Origin: Jacaranda mimosifolia
Taxonomy: Eukaryota; Streptophyta; Magnoliopsida; Lamiales; Bignoniaceae
Reading direction: 5' to 3'
NCBI GenBank assembly: GCA_018894105.1
Contig: CM032124.1
Span: 7,983,501 to 8,047,500 of the forward strand
DNA: 64,000 nucleotides
This document shows positions 1 through 11,062 of the stretch, one piece after another. The notes under the pieces are model-generated. The model had not been told where the DNA came from. It made no database searches and saw nothing but the letters and a program-made list of their open reading frames with translations. The number at the start of each line of letters is the position of its first letter. Position 1 is the first letter of the stretch. The position numbers and the translations under genes were made by a program.

Positions 1-1
1 T

Positions 2-2527
2 TTGAGGCGGGAAATGGAAGCAATGTCGATTCAAATCGGCTTGCTCCAAAGAGCGGTTAGCAATGGACCTGCCATTGCTCCGGACCCAGTTGCCAGGCTT
101 CGGATACCATAGCCTAGAGCTTACGGGGGTGCAAGAGATGCTAAGGAGGTCGAGAACTTCCTGTTTGACATGGAACAGTACTTCCTTGCCGCTAATATTG
201 AGGATGAGGCAAGAAAAGTGGCGACCGCTACCATGTATCTGACGGGAGATGCAAAACTATGGTGGCGGACCAAATATGCAGAGATCCAGGCACGACGAGT
301 GTGTATGGATACGTGGGATCAGCTCCAGGAAGCAATCAGGCAACAGTTCTTCCCGGAGAATGTCGAGTATAATGCCAGGCGGGCCTTACGGGATCTGAAA
401 CATACGACCTCTATAAGGGAATATGTGAAAGCTTTCTCCACCCACATGCTGGACATCAGGGATATGTCCGAGAAGGATAAGCTTTTCACATTCTTGGAGG
501 GATTGAAACCATGGGCGCGTTCTGAACTACAGCGCCAGAGAGTGGCCGATTTGAATACTGCTATGGGAGCAGCAGAGCGGTTAATGGATTACAGTTCAGA
601 GCCCCGAAAGGAGAAACATGTAGCCTCCAACACTAATCAGTCAAAAGGGGGCGGGATGAAATCATTCAGGCAAAACCCAAGCAAAAGTGGGGGAGAGAGG
701 CAATCCCACACCCAAGCGAGCTCACAAGCAAGTTTCAATAAGACAAAAGTGGAGAACAAGCAGGGAGCACCGCAAAAGAGCCGTGGATGTTTCCTTTGTG
801 GTGGTCCACATCGGATGGCGGAGTGTCCAAAGCATCATTTATTGAATGCCTTGGCGAGCTTTACAGAAGTGGGAAGGATGCCTAAGCAAGCCGAGACTCA
901 GGCCCTTACTGCTGAAGAGCAGGAGTTGAATGAGGGCGAGGACAACCTTGGCGCCATCTCACAGTGGTGCAACACAATTTCACAGGTAGCGGCCAAAAGA
1001 ACAGTGCTACCAAAGGCGAGTAAGATTGCTCCAGCTTTAACTGAGAACCAACCAGATGAGGGATCACAACCCCGAAACTATAGAAAGAAAGGGCTGATGT
1101 TCGTGGATGTGAAGATCAATGGCAAGCCAGTTCGTGCCATGGTCGACACTGGAGCTACCCACAACTACCTAGCAAGTGCCGAAGTGGAGAGACTCGGACT
1201 CGTACTAGAGAAAGGAGTTGGTCAGGTGAAAGCTATTAATTCAGCTGCACAGCCGGTTGCAGGGGTGGCCAAATCTGTGCTCATCAAGATGGGGCCATTC
1301 GAGGGGAGGACAAACCTTTCAGTGGTCGTAATGGATGATTTCAAGCTTATTCTTGGGCTTGAGTTTTTGAGGGATACCAAGACGGTGGTGATGCCGCACG
1401 TGGATTCATTGATGATGATGGGAACTAAGCCGTGCGTCATACCTATATTAGCTGGGAAGCTGGGGGACAAAAATCTCTCAGCCATGCAGTTTGAGAAGGG
1501 TTGCAAACGAAAAGAGCCATCGTTCTTGTGCACCCTTCGTTTTGAAGAGCTGGAGGAGACATCGGGGCCAATCCCTGGTGTGGTTAAGGAGCTCTTGCGG
1601 GAATTTGAGGATGTGATGCCGGATGAACTGCCTCGGAAGCTACCGCCGAAGAGAGCAGTAGATCATGAGATTGAGTTGGTGCCGGGCACCAAACCTCCAG
1701 CCCGAGCACCATATCGGATGTCGCAACCTGAGCTTGAGGAGCTTAGGAAGCAGTTGAAGGAGATGCTGGAGTGCGGAATCATCAAGCCCGCCAAATCACC
1801 GTATGGAGCCCCTGTGTTGTTCCAGAAGAAGGCTGATGGGTCCCTACGAATGTGCTGTGATTGTCGGGCATTGAACAAAATTACTGTGAAGAATAAGTAC
1901 CCTATACCGCTTGTGGCCGATTGCTTTGATCGACTTAGCCGAGCAAAATACTTTACAAAGATTGATTTGAGGTCGGGTTACTGGCAAGTTCGGATCAAAG
2001 AGGGAGATGAGGCAAAGACTACAGTGGTCACAAGGTATGGGGCCTTTGAGTTCCTAGTCATGCCTTTCGGTTTGACAAACGCCCCAGCAACCTTCAGCAC
2101 GTTGATGAACCAGGTACTCCATGGTTTTCTGGATGAGTTCGTGGTGGTATACCTGGATGATATTGTGGTGTATAGTGGGACCTTAACTGAACATCTAGAG
2201 CATCTGCGAAAGGTTCTCACTCGACTCCGTGAGCATGAACTTTATGCCAAGCCATCAAAGTGTTCGTTTGCTCAGGAGAAAATTCATTTCTTGGGTCACA
2301 TCGTGGAGCGAGGGAGAATTCGTATGGACCCAAAGAAAGTGCAGGCTATTCAGGAGTGGCAGCCTCCTAGGAATGTTCATGAAGTGCGGTCATTTCTTGG
2401 GTTGGCAAACTATTATCGCAGATTTGTGAAGGGCTACTCTGAAATAGCACGACCCCTTACCGACCTCATAAAGAAGATGGAATCTTGGAATTGGACACCC
2501 AATGCCAAGCAGCATTCGAGGGACTGA
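2..2527 (+). pseudogene. gag-protease-reverse transcriptase part of chromovirus polyprotein
   Basis: The frame is open from the window edge to a TAG at 110-112, then from there to 2527; the first Met after the stop is at 170. Numbering from that Met, residues 1-130 are the retrotransposon gag capsid region. A CCHC zinc knuckle ([13 protein letters not shown]) starts near residue 207. The protease DTGA motif is at 326-329. The RT palm runs from about 480, with the catalytic YLDD at 661-664. The end (about residue 775 on) is out of frame: one base is missing near 2505 and the RNase H sequence continues in another frame. The TAG sits between conserved gag residues (RIP and PRAY), so it is a nonsense change and not the natural start. 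Gag packages the RNA, the protease cleaves the polyprotein, and RT copies the RNA in the cytoplasm. Confidence 0.9.
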
Positions 2528-2868
2528 AGAGAGCTATGGTGTCAGATCCTGTGTTGGCCCTCCCAGACTTGACGAAGATGTTCGAAGTGGAGACTGATGC
2601 TTCGGACTTTGCTCTCGGAGGAGTTCTGATTCAGGATGGGCATCCGGTTGCTTTTGAGAGCCGCAAGTTGAAGGAAGCGGAGAGGCGCTATTCAGCGCAT
2701 GAGAAGGAATTGCTAGCTGTAGTTCACTGCCTCAGACTATGGCGGCATTACTTGTTAGGCTCTCCTTTTGTGGTCAGGACGGACAATACTGCAGTCAACC
2801 ATTTTATGAGCCAGTCTAAACTGACCAGTAAGCAGGCACAGGTGGCAAGAGTTGTTAGCGGAGTTTAA
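2485..2868 (+). pseudogene. RNase H segment of chromovirus, frame-shifted
   Basis: Continuation of the polyprotein in a different frame. It carries the RNase H core: ETDASDFALGG (first catalytic Asp), the E of YSAHEKELLAV, and RTDN (third acidic residue). It begins where RT homology leaves the previous frame near 2505, and ends in a stop at 2866-2868 just after homology has moved back to the earlier frame near 2840. RNase H removes RNA from the RNA-DNA hybrid during reverse transcription. The two one-base indels compensate, so only about 110 codons are displaced. Sequencing error at either site cannot be excluded from one read. Confidence 0.85.
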
Positions 2869-4369
2869 CTTTGCATTGGAGTATCGTGCCGGTGCGAGCA
2901 ATCATGTGGCTGACGCCCTAAGCCGAAGGACGGATCACTCAAGGATGATGGCTGCTTTGTCCTCGAGCGTAGCTACTACTTCTGTAAAGGATCGGATACG
3001 GGAGCTCATACGAAAAGATCCTGCAGGGAAGTATTTGGTTGATCTTGCTGAGAAGGGCAAAACTCGGCAGTTTTGGTTGGAGGAAGGACTCTTGATGACC
3101 AAAGGAAACCGTATGTATATCCCTAAAGGCGGGGACCTGAGGAAATCATTAATTTCGGAATGCCATGACACTCTTTGGGCGGGACACCCCGGAGCAGAGC
3201 GCACCTATGCTTTGGTGCACAGATCGTATTACTGGCCACAAATGCGGGATGATATTGAGACATATGTCCGTACTTGTTTGGTGTGCCAGCAGGACAAGCC
3301 GGACCATCAGAAAAAATCAGGCTTGTTGGAGCCACTTTCAATTCCCCAACGACCTTGGGAGAGCATCTCTATGGATTACATCATTGGGTTGCCTAAAGTT
3401 GGAGATTTGGGGACTATTATTGTCGTGGTAGATCGGCTTTCAAAGTATGCTACTTTTATTGCAGCCCCTAAACATATTACAGCAGAAGGGACAGCTCATC
3501 TCTTCTTCAAGCATATTGTTAAATATTGGGGACTGCCGAAGGATATCGTCAGTGATCGGGACTCTCGGTTTACTGGCACCTTTTGGACCGAGCTCTTCAA
3601 ACTCCTCGGATCCAAACTGAATTTGAGCTCGAGCTATCATCCGCAGTCTGACGGCCAAACCGAGCGCTTCAATTCTATGTTGGAGGAATATCTTCGACAC
3701 TTTGTGAGTGGCTCTCAGAAAGATTGGGTGAAGCTTTTGGATGTTGCTCAGCTGTGCTTCAATGCCCAGAAGTGCTCTACCACCAATAAGAGTGCTTTCG
3801 AGATTGTGACTGGGCAGCAACCGCTACTCCCACACACTCTGGACTCCCCGCAGGGTGCGCGGTCTCCTCTTGCACGGAGTTTCTCGCAGGAATGGAAACA
3901 GAATGTTGATTTAGCCCGAAGCTACCTCGAGAAAGCTCAGAAGCGGATGAAAAAGTATGCAGATCAAAATCGCCGCTTTAGTGAATTTCAAGTGGGAGAT
4001 ATGGTATTGGTGAAGGTCCCGGATCAGAGGCACTCAAAAGCAGCAAGGGGGAGAGACCCTCGTTTGATACAAAAATACATTGGACCGTTGCCTATCATTA
4101 AACGCATCGGGAAGGTAGCCTACAAGTTAGCGTTGCCTGACTGGTGGAGAATTCATAATGTCCTCCATGTGAGCCAGCTTAAGCCCTATCATGCAGATCA
4201 GGAGGACGCATCCCGTAACAGACCCAGCCGCCCACAGTTGACATTTACGAAGAAAGAGAAAAGGGTGGCGGAAGCAATTCTAAATCACCGAGTAATCGGC
4301 ACAGGAAGCACAACTCAGATAGAGTACTTGGTGAAATGGATGGGATGTATCAGTGAGGAGAACTCTTAG
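2852..4369 (+). pseudogene. Integrase and truncated chromodomain of chromovirus
   Basis: Starts at the end of RNase H (VADALSRR). The HHCC zinc finger follows, with GHPG and CLVCQQDKP as its ends. The integrase core has the DDE residues in MDYIIGLP, DIVSDRDSRF and YHPQSDGQTERFNSMLEEY. Next is the GPY/F-type module (YIGPLPIIKRIGKVAYKL, then IHNVLHVSQLKPYH). The chromodomain begins at VAEAILNHRV and reaches EYLVKWMG before a stop at 4367-4369. In this family the next residue is the conserved Trp of the chromodomain cage, so TGG has become TAG. The reading continues past the stop to about 4460 (ERMTNLKAFQPL). Integrase inserts the cDNA; the chromodomain is thought to steer it to marked chromatin. 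Confidence 0.9.
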
Positions 4370-4451
4370 GAGCGGATGACGAACCTTAAGGCTTTTCAAC
4401 CTCTGTTAGAGGCATACCAGGCCTCAATGTCGCCGAGGACGTCGCCATCTC

Positions 4452-4464
4452 AAGTGGGGGAGAA
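4452..4464 (+). other. Polypurine tract before 3' LTR
   Basis: A purine-rich run (AAGTGGGGGAGAA) lies directly against the TG that opens the LTR. This is the expected primer site for plus-strand DNA synthesis. Confidence 0.8.
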
Positions 4465-4917
4465 TGTCAAGGGTCGCTCTCACCATAGGGCCCCTTGACC
4501 GTCTACAGGGCATCCGGGCCGCCCCGGCCGCCCCTCAGCAGCTTGCATCAATGGACTTGCACTCCAAGGAGCTTCTACCGTGTCCTAGGTGTAGGCTTTT
4601 CTTTTGTTTTCACTATTGTACATATGTAGGCAGGATGCTGCCATTTTTGTTGTAATTTTCAGCTTTTCAATATCTACTGCTGTAACAACGTTTTTCTTTT
4701 TTAAGCCTATTATAGGGGGGAATGAGTATTCGAAGCTGGGTTGTACTGTGTATTGTTAGAGTCCCCCTCAACGTCTAGCGTTGCTCTAACGATTGTCGAT
4801 ATTGTACTGCTGCTGTTATCAATGAAATCGAGTTTTCTTTCCAAAGCGTTCTGGTGTGCGTGTGGGTACCGTTGGGGATTGTGCCTCTAAAACGTCCTGC
4901 GGGGCGCGATTGCGACA
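4465..4917 (+). repeat. 3' LTR of chromovirus (453 bp)
   Basis: Begins TGTCAAGG just after the polypurine tract and ends GCGACA, giving the expected TG...CA ends with TGTC/GACA inverted termini. The likely right target duplication is CACAA (4918-4922); the matching left copy is outside the window. The LTR is more GC-rich than the host DNA around it. Confidence 0.8.
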
Positions 4918-4922
4918 CACAA

Positions 4923-5088
4923 TCACCCAACGGCTATTGAGCTGTGACGGTTTAAGCTTTTAACAATTATCGAGACGGTTGACGGTTGTCGGTTGTTGTA
5001 TTTTGGCGGACGTAGTTGGCGTGTGGCAAGCTACTAGCCGCACAGTGCGCAGTTTCCTCGTTACTTGAGAAGCGCCCTGTGACACTAC
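4923..5088 (-). repeat. Probable LTR tip of another retrotransposon
   Basis: On the minus strand this GC-rich piece opens TGTCACAGGGCG, a typical LTR start, exactly where homology to the NLR gene stops. Its other side is cut by the chromovirus at 4917/4918. The simplest reading is that a retrotransposon entered the NLR gene, and the chromovirus later entered that element's LTR. Only the tip is visible, so the family cannot be named. Confidence 0.5.
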
Positions 5089-5911
5089 CCCATAAACTTT
5101 TGTATAACAGTTCTCCTAATTCATAATCTGTCATTTGACTCATTTCACCAATGAATGTCACTAAATTATTGTGCCTTTCTTGTGTGTTTTTATCAATAGA
5201 AACTCTAATGTCATGTAGAAGTCTCAGAATAACTTCTCTCACAGTATATTCTTGAGATATTGTAACCCAAGCATGGACATCAAAGTGTTCCAAAATAAAT
5301 GGACTGTCATAAATATTTCTAGCAAAGGTAGTCTTACCAATTCCTCCCATGCGAACGATGGGAAAGATTGCCCGACCAGCTTCCTGTCCGGTAAGTTCAT
5401 CCATTATTTGAGCAAAGTCCTCATCAAGTCCCACCATCGTATCGTCCCCACTGCTAAGAGATCTTGTTGAACGAGCCGCACTGGAACTTCTAGGTGCCTG
5501 ATCTTTCTTGTCCCTATTCTCTTCAATCTTCATCACCTCTTTCTTGATGGAATCGATTTGTTCAACCACCCCCTTTATATCTTGACAAAAAATTGCAGAA
5601 GCCTTATCGCTTTCAGTTGCAGATTTTGCAAGTGTACAGTCCAACATATAGGATTCAGTGATATCTTCTAAGGCACAAGCTGCACACCTAATTTAACCCT
5701 CCAAGCTCTCAATCTCTTTGCTTCTTCTTTGGGAACAATCTCGGAGAAATTCTTGCAAAAAGCTAACCATTTCATGTAGGGAGTCAATCAGGTCCTTATT
5801 AAGAATAGACCGACATCGAGCAGGATGCTGAAGCTCCTCCAGGTTATGCATAAGAGAAACTAGAGCTGCATATGCCATCCTGAGATATGTGATTTTATCT
5901 TCAGTGTGCAA
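5089..5911 (-). pseudogene. CC-NBS-LRR (R1-type NLR) pseudogene, 5' part
   Basis: The reading frame is continuous from 5911 down to 5089 except for one TAA at 5693-5695. The true start is probably the Met at 5878, opening MAYAALVSLMHNLEEL, the N-terminal coiled-coil type of R1/late-blight-resistance-like NLRs. After the stop come the linker and the NB-ARC start (VGLDEDFAQIMDEL). The P-loop (RMGGIGKTT) is intact, then FDVHAWVTIS (RNBS-A) and LGELLYKSL. Homology ends at LWG, where an LTR-like sequence begins. Walker B, GLPL, MHD and all LRRs are missing. Intact relatives detect pathogen effectors in the cytoplasm and trigger cell death. This copy cannot make a working receptor. Confidence 0.88.
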
Positions 5912-5939
5912 TCTGATTAATTTCCTTTGAAGTCTCAGA

Positions 5940-6690
5940 AAAGTTTAGAACCATTGAATTAGTAGAAAGTATGCAATAGCAACTTGTCATTTGTTTAATC
6001 ACATAATATGCTATCTGTGCAGCCTGCCAAGAAGGCCATCATAAAAGTTATACATAAACTATAGTATTAGTTTTGACAGTCCCACCAACCTTAATTGTCT
6101 CTGAAAGTATAAATTTTGTATCAATAATACTGATATTCTTTTAGGCCTTGTTTGCTTGGCTTGATTAGGTGTAATACATACCTAATCAAGACTCTTTTAA
6201 TATTTGTTTCAATTGATAAAAGCCCTTGATAAATTCTAGGTCCTACATTATTTATTATCGCTTTTGGAAAACGGGTCGGGGGGGGGGGCTTGATTAAGAA
6301 TGATAAGAATTACAAAGATTTAATAAGGTCTATTTTTATCATATTTTCAATTAAATCATGATTCAAAAATGGGAAAGGACGAGAAAATTATGAAAACGTA
6401 TTAAAAAATATAAATAATATAATATTAAATTTATATACTAGTCATACCAACTAAATATAAAAATAAAAATATTCTTTCATAATGGGCTTAAAATGTATCA
6501 TTTGCTTATATATTACTTCTAATTATATCATTCTAAGCAAACGAGCCCTTGAAAAAAGCAAACTATTCATTACATGAAGATATCATTGACTAAGTTTATG
6601 CAATAAATTATTCTAGATTCATATAAAAGAGAATAAACTAATATTAAAACAAATAAATGCCCACAAAACTCAAATGCAGTACCTTTTCTA
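5940..6690. repeat. Dispersed segment, copy 1, split by a MITE
   Basis: Positions 6005-6143 and 6552-6690 match 49475-49618 and 49735-49885 in the same orientation. The shared part includes a minus-strand peptide (IDTKFILSET..VGGTVKTNT) that is similar in both copies but open only in the second. I do not recognise it. A MITE (6144-6548) interrupts this copy. Confidence 0.75.
6144..6548. mobile_element. MITE, PIF/Harbinger (Tourist)-like
   Basis: Terminal inverted repeats: left GGCCTTGTTTGCTTGG, right complement GGGCTCGTTTGCTTAG, with about 17 of 22 bases matching. TTA lies on the left and TTG on the right, consistent with the 3-bp TTA target site of Harbinger elements. The paralogous segment at 49.7 kb reads straight through this point (TTCTTTTA then AAGAAAAAC) and so gives an independent empty site. 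It is 405 bp long and AT-rich, with no coding capacity. Confidence 0.75.
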
Positions 6691-8260
6691 TCTATATCTA
6701 TTACTCATATACATATATACTATTTATAAAATTATGAATGGGTATAATTTTTTCTTTTCTTTCTGTAGAGACAAAAATATCCCTCCGTAATAAAATTATC
6801 ACATTTAACACACAAGATTTAGTGAAAATTTTGATCAAATTAAGTTTATTTTTAATTAAACTCATAAAAATAATAATTATAATTAATTAAATAAACTTTT
6901 TCATCTTAAATAATTTACATCCTATATTTATTATATTTGTTATAAATTAAATATATTTTTAATTAGAATTATATATAATATTAGTTACATGAAAATTAAT
7001 TAAATAAATTTTCTACTTAGCAAATGTAATTATATATACTGAAATCATTAGGTTTAATACACATAGTTTAATAGAACCTACAATCAAATAAAACTTATTT
7101 TTAATCAGACTCACAAAAAGAAATAACTATAACAAATTAAATCAAGTTTTCCACTTAATAAATGTATATATATATATATCAAATTTATATACATTATTTA
7201 TTGAAGGTACTCCAAATTAAGCCTATTTTTAATTAGACATATAGAAAATAATAATTATATTAAAATTAATTAAATCAAAATTTTCTACTTAGAAAATATA
7301 ATTATGTATATTGAAATTTATCCTTTTACCAACATATTTAATTAAACTTAAAAAATAACAATTAAATGAAAATTAAGCAATTAAATTGTATTCCTATCTA
7401 ATGAGATTATTACTATATCTTGCTTTCAATACATATGAATGTATAGTAAATTACGACTAAATTAAATTTATTTTAACTCAACTCATAGAAAATAATAACT
7501 GGATTGAAATTCATTAAGAAAAAAATCATTTATGAGTTATTTGTATAGCTAGATATTGTTTCAGGCTCTCTCTCCCCCAAAATAAGAAAAGAAATATCTT
7601 TTATGTATTAAAATATGCATTCAGTTAAAATGCAATAGTTAAGTTAATATGACAATGCAAGAATAAATTAAGTCTTAAAATAACATTTATTCTTCATCAA
7701 TGAAAAGAAATGATATTTCATAAATGTATTCATACAAATATGGGCTCCTCCTCCAAAATAGAAAGAGAAAATATTTATTATATATCAAAATAGGTGTCAA
7801 ACTCATACGTACTACCATATTTAATACGATAATGAAAAAGAATAAACTAAATTTATTTAATTTTTTTATCTTTTCATTTCTTTGTATATTTATATGTATT
7901 TCTTAAATATATTTCGGTTATTTTTCCCACATAATGATGTGCGCATTTTATTTTCTTGAAAACCAATACTAAAAGATGTTGTCATGTTGTATCACAAATT
8001 CAAAACAAATTCATTACCTTATTTATTTAAGTTAAAAGAACAAAAGTGGGTTAAAAGAAATACATATATATATATATATATAGTTGATATCTCTATTAGA
8101 AGTTTTGAAAAAGAATTAACTAAAATTTTATTTATTTTTTAAATAGTCCCCTTAAATAAATTATTTTTCAATCAAAACAATAATGTGACATTACTAACTT
8201 TCAATAATTATTGTTAAAAGGCTACATGATGGAAATATATATACATATATATATAATTTA
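6690..8260. repeat. AT-rich dispersed repeat, copy 1, with ~120-bp internal periodicity
   Basis: Matches 29765-31312 in the same orientation over about 1.5 kb, diverged but collinear. Inside it a unit recurs at about 6848, 6954, 7099, 7218 and 7330. Each carries TATTTTTAATTA-ACTCATA, then AATAATAATTATA, then a TTTTC-ACTTA-AAATGTA block. Spacing is about 105-145 bp. No TIRs or coding sequence were seen, so the class is unknown. Confidence 0.7.
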
Positions 8261-9473
8261 ATTTTTATCAAATAACCTTCTGAAGTATCAAACTAAATTT
8301 TTTTATTTGGGGTGTGATTAAGGATGAGGAAGACCTTATCAAGATTAAGTTTTGCATGACTTAATTAATTATATGATAAACATCGTTAAACTATATGCTA
8401 TGCATCAACGATGTAACAAGTATAATTTACTCATTATATAATTGACTTGAACTTGATCATATTTAGTTAAAATTTAAATTTTTAAAAAAATATATATATT
8501 GTTGGACTAATGGTTATGTAATTCAAACTATTAAGTTTAAAAAATATTTATTTAACTTTAATAATAATATTAATATGATGTACTAAAATATTTTTTTATT
8601 AATATATAAAATAGAACATGAATAAATACATTTCACTGAATAAAATTCACATTGGCTCATGCATCTATATCCATGCTTTACAAAATATACACCCCATAGG
8701 TTTGAAGCATATACGTCATTAAATACATAGTATCCAATAGTCAAAAATTAAAACTCCTACTTATTTAACTAGTAAAGTTCTAAAGAAATAATTTTCACAC
8801 TTTTTTTAATAAAAAAAGTTAAAATAATATAATACTTTTATTTTACACGTTTATATTTAAAAGTTTAAAATTGAACAAAATTTAACTTTCTCTATGTTTT
8901 GCTTCACTAAGAAGAAGTGAAAGTGAAAACAGAATCATTATAAATAAATTCAGCACATGAGAAAGGTTATATATATATATACATAAAATAAGTGGTACTC
9001 TAAAAATCTTAGATTAGATAATTAATATAAGTTTTAATTATTTATCTAAATTTAGATAAAACCAACTTATAAATCTCTTGGATCATTTGAACCATATTTT
9101 TAGTTTTGTTTCATAAAACTATAATTGAAGTTTATTTTTTAAAGAATCAAAAGAACCTTTCAATTAAAAAAAAATAAAAATAGCAATTAAATTAAAATTA
9201 TGGAATAACAATTGGCACAAATTTAATTCATGAGAATGATAAAAAATAATTAAAAAATAAAACCTTCTTGAAATATCACCCAAAAATGAAAGAATTCAAT
9301 TGTTGGCTACTATCAATTATTATGTTGTAAAAGATACATATAAATCATCTTTTAATGTTATGTTTTTTAAGATATATATTATTTTAATCATTGTTCAATT
9401 TATATGTTTTCATTGTTCCATTTTTTAGTAAAGGGTTCTTAAAATTTTAATGAATAAATAAACTTCTGTCTTG
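8261..9473. other. AT-rich intergenic DNA
   Basis: Very AT-rich with short AT microsatellites (for example near 8965). No convincing ORF, RNA gene or transposon terminus was found. Confidence 0.6.
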
Positions 9474-9478
9474 AATCA

Positions 9479-11022
9479 CGTCACGCCCCAAAATCGATCA
9501 ATACAGTTTTGTCTCGAGGAGTGAAAATTGATCCCAAATAAATTGTATCACATATCCAAAATCATAATCTTAAATAAAAAAAATTCCAAAATTCATAATA
9601 ATTCAAATTCTATTGCTAAGTCTAATCTACGACTTCAACCTTGATTCTTGTCATATGCAGGATCTACCTCCTCACTACAGTTAGAATTTAGGTTTGTTAG
9701 AAAGGAGTTAAAGAGGGACAAAAACAAAGTGTGAGTAAAAGATCTAGTGAATGCCAAATGTGTGCAATATGAGTTTCTAAATTTAACATGCTTATTTTAG
9801 TAAAAATATTCGAGAAGAATATCAGTGAAAAACAATAAACAGTCAAGTAGTAACAAGTCAAGAATTTAATAAATGGTTTCCTAGACTAACAACTTAAATA
9901 CAGTGATCAGACAGTATTTGCTGTATGACTCCCACTGTAATAGTCTCTTATTGCTCCGGGCAAGGTAAGACCCAATCAAAATAGTGCTTGAGCATCGTCG
10001 AGAAACCTACCTTAGCCACAAACAGCTTTTGCTGTCCACTGAGGGATTAGGCCATGAGGGCTTGGGGTTCAACCAGCAAACCCACTGCTGCCTGGTAAAG
10101 TCCCTTGCATACTCAAACCAAGTTGGATCCAACTAACAGGAACAATAGCCATAGCAGTACTAGTTGATCCAGTAATCAGTTGATCATCGAATTTAATTGC
10201 CAGTCTGGAAGCATAAAATAATTCATAAAAGCATATGTTTTCTTTTACCTAGAAATAAAGCAAGAGAATGTTTCCTTTTGTGCACAGTAGAATAAATATA
10301 TAGTGCAGTGTATGTTGAAAAGAAGTTTCATAGTATGCGTTACTATACATATATTCTTCTAGATTTGAAAAGTAATATCATATAATAGTTATAAGTTTAG
10401 GTACTGATAGTACTCGTCAACTAAATTAAGAGTCGTCCTCGAACATGAAAGTTTCAAATCACCTACTACAACAATTTCAAAGATTCAATTAAAAATCATA
10501 GATCTTGATTGGTGTTCAGAAGTTACTAACCTTTGTCCTAGACAAAGTGAAGAATGATCAAAGGAATGAGGCTACTAAGATCTTTGGATTAGTCGCCACT
10601 ATCTACTTTAAGATTTTAAACTATTTAATCTTAGAATATTTAAAACATTTTAGAATCCTAATCAAATTGTATTACTGGCTATTAAGGGTTATATCTTCGT
10701 TTAACTCTAATTCTCAATGTCTAGATAATTTCTGACTCTTAAATTTATTTAAATGAACTGATACTTATCATTATAAAGGAAAGGAATGTATAAGAGTCAC
10801 TGAACTTAATATCTTAAGAATCCTAATATTGAAGTCATTAAAATACAGATAAGAGTGTTACTATAGCGGCCTACCTATACAAATCTTAAAAAATTAACTT
10901 CCCAAAAATCATAAAATACTTAAGTTTATTATGTTTTTAAATAGGCATAACAATCATCCATATGTTTGTAGTGATGTTGAATATATATTTTTATATATAA
11001 AGATCTTTGTTATAACCATTAG

Positions 11023-11062
<40 letters not shown>

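Larger units (their letters stand above)
1..4917 (+). mobile_element. Ty3/gypsy chromovirus, 5' end outside window
   Basis: LTR retrotransposon read in the order gag, protease, reverse transcriptase, RNase H, integrase, chromodomain, polypurine tract, 3' LTR. That order with a C-terminal chromodomain defines plant chromoviruses; the RT and gag wording recalls the Galadriel/Reina side, but I would not fix the clade. The window starts inside gag, so the 5' LTR and primer site are not visible. At least four lesions break the reading frame: a stop at 110-112, a one-base loss near 2505, a one-base gain near 2840, and a stop at 4367-4369. The copy cannot encode an intact polyprotein as read, although its long open stretches suggest it is fairly young. 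Confidence 0.93.

Noticed and set aside
10505..10735. 76-aa frame in the giant solo LTR
   Set aside because: Hydrophobic chance frame; the LTR family shows no coding conservation.
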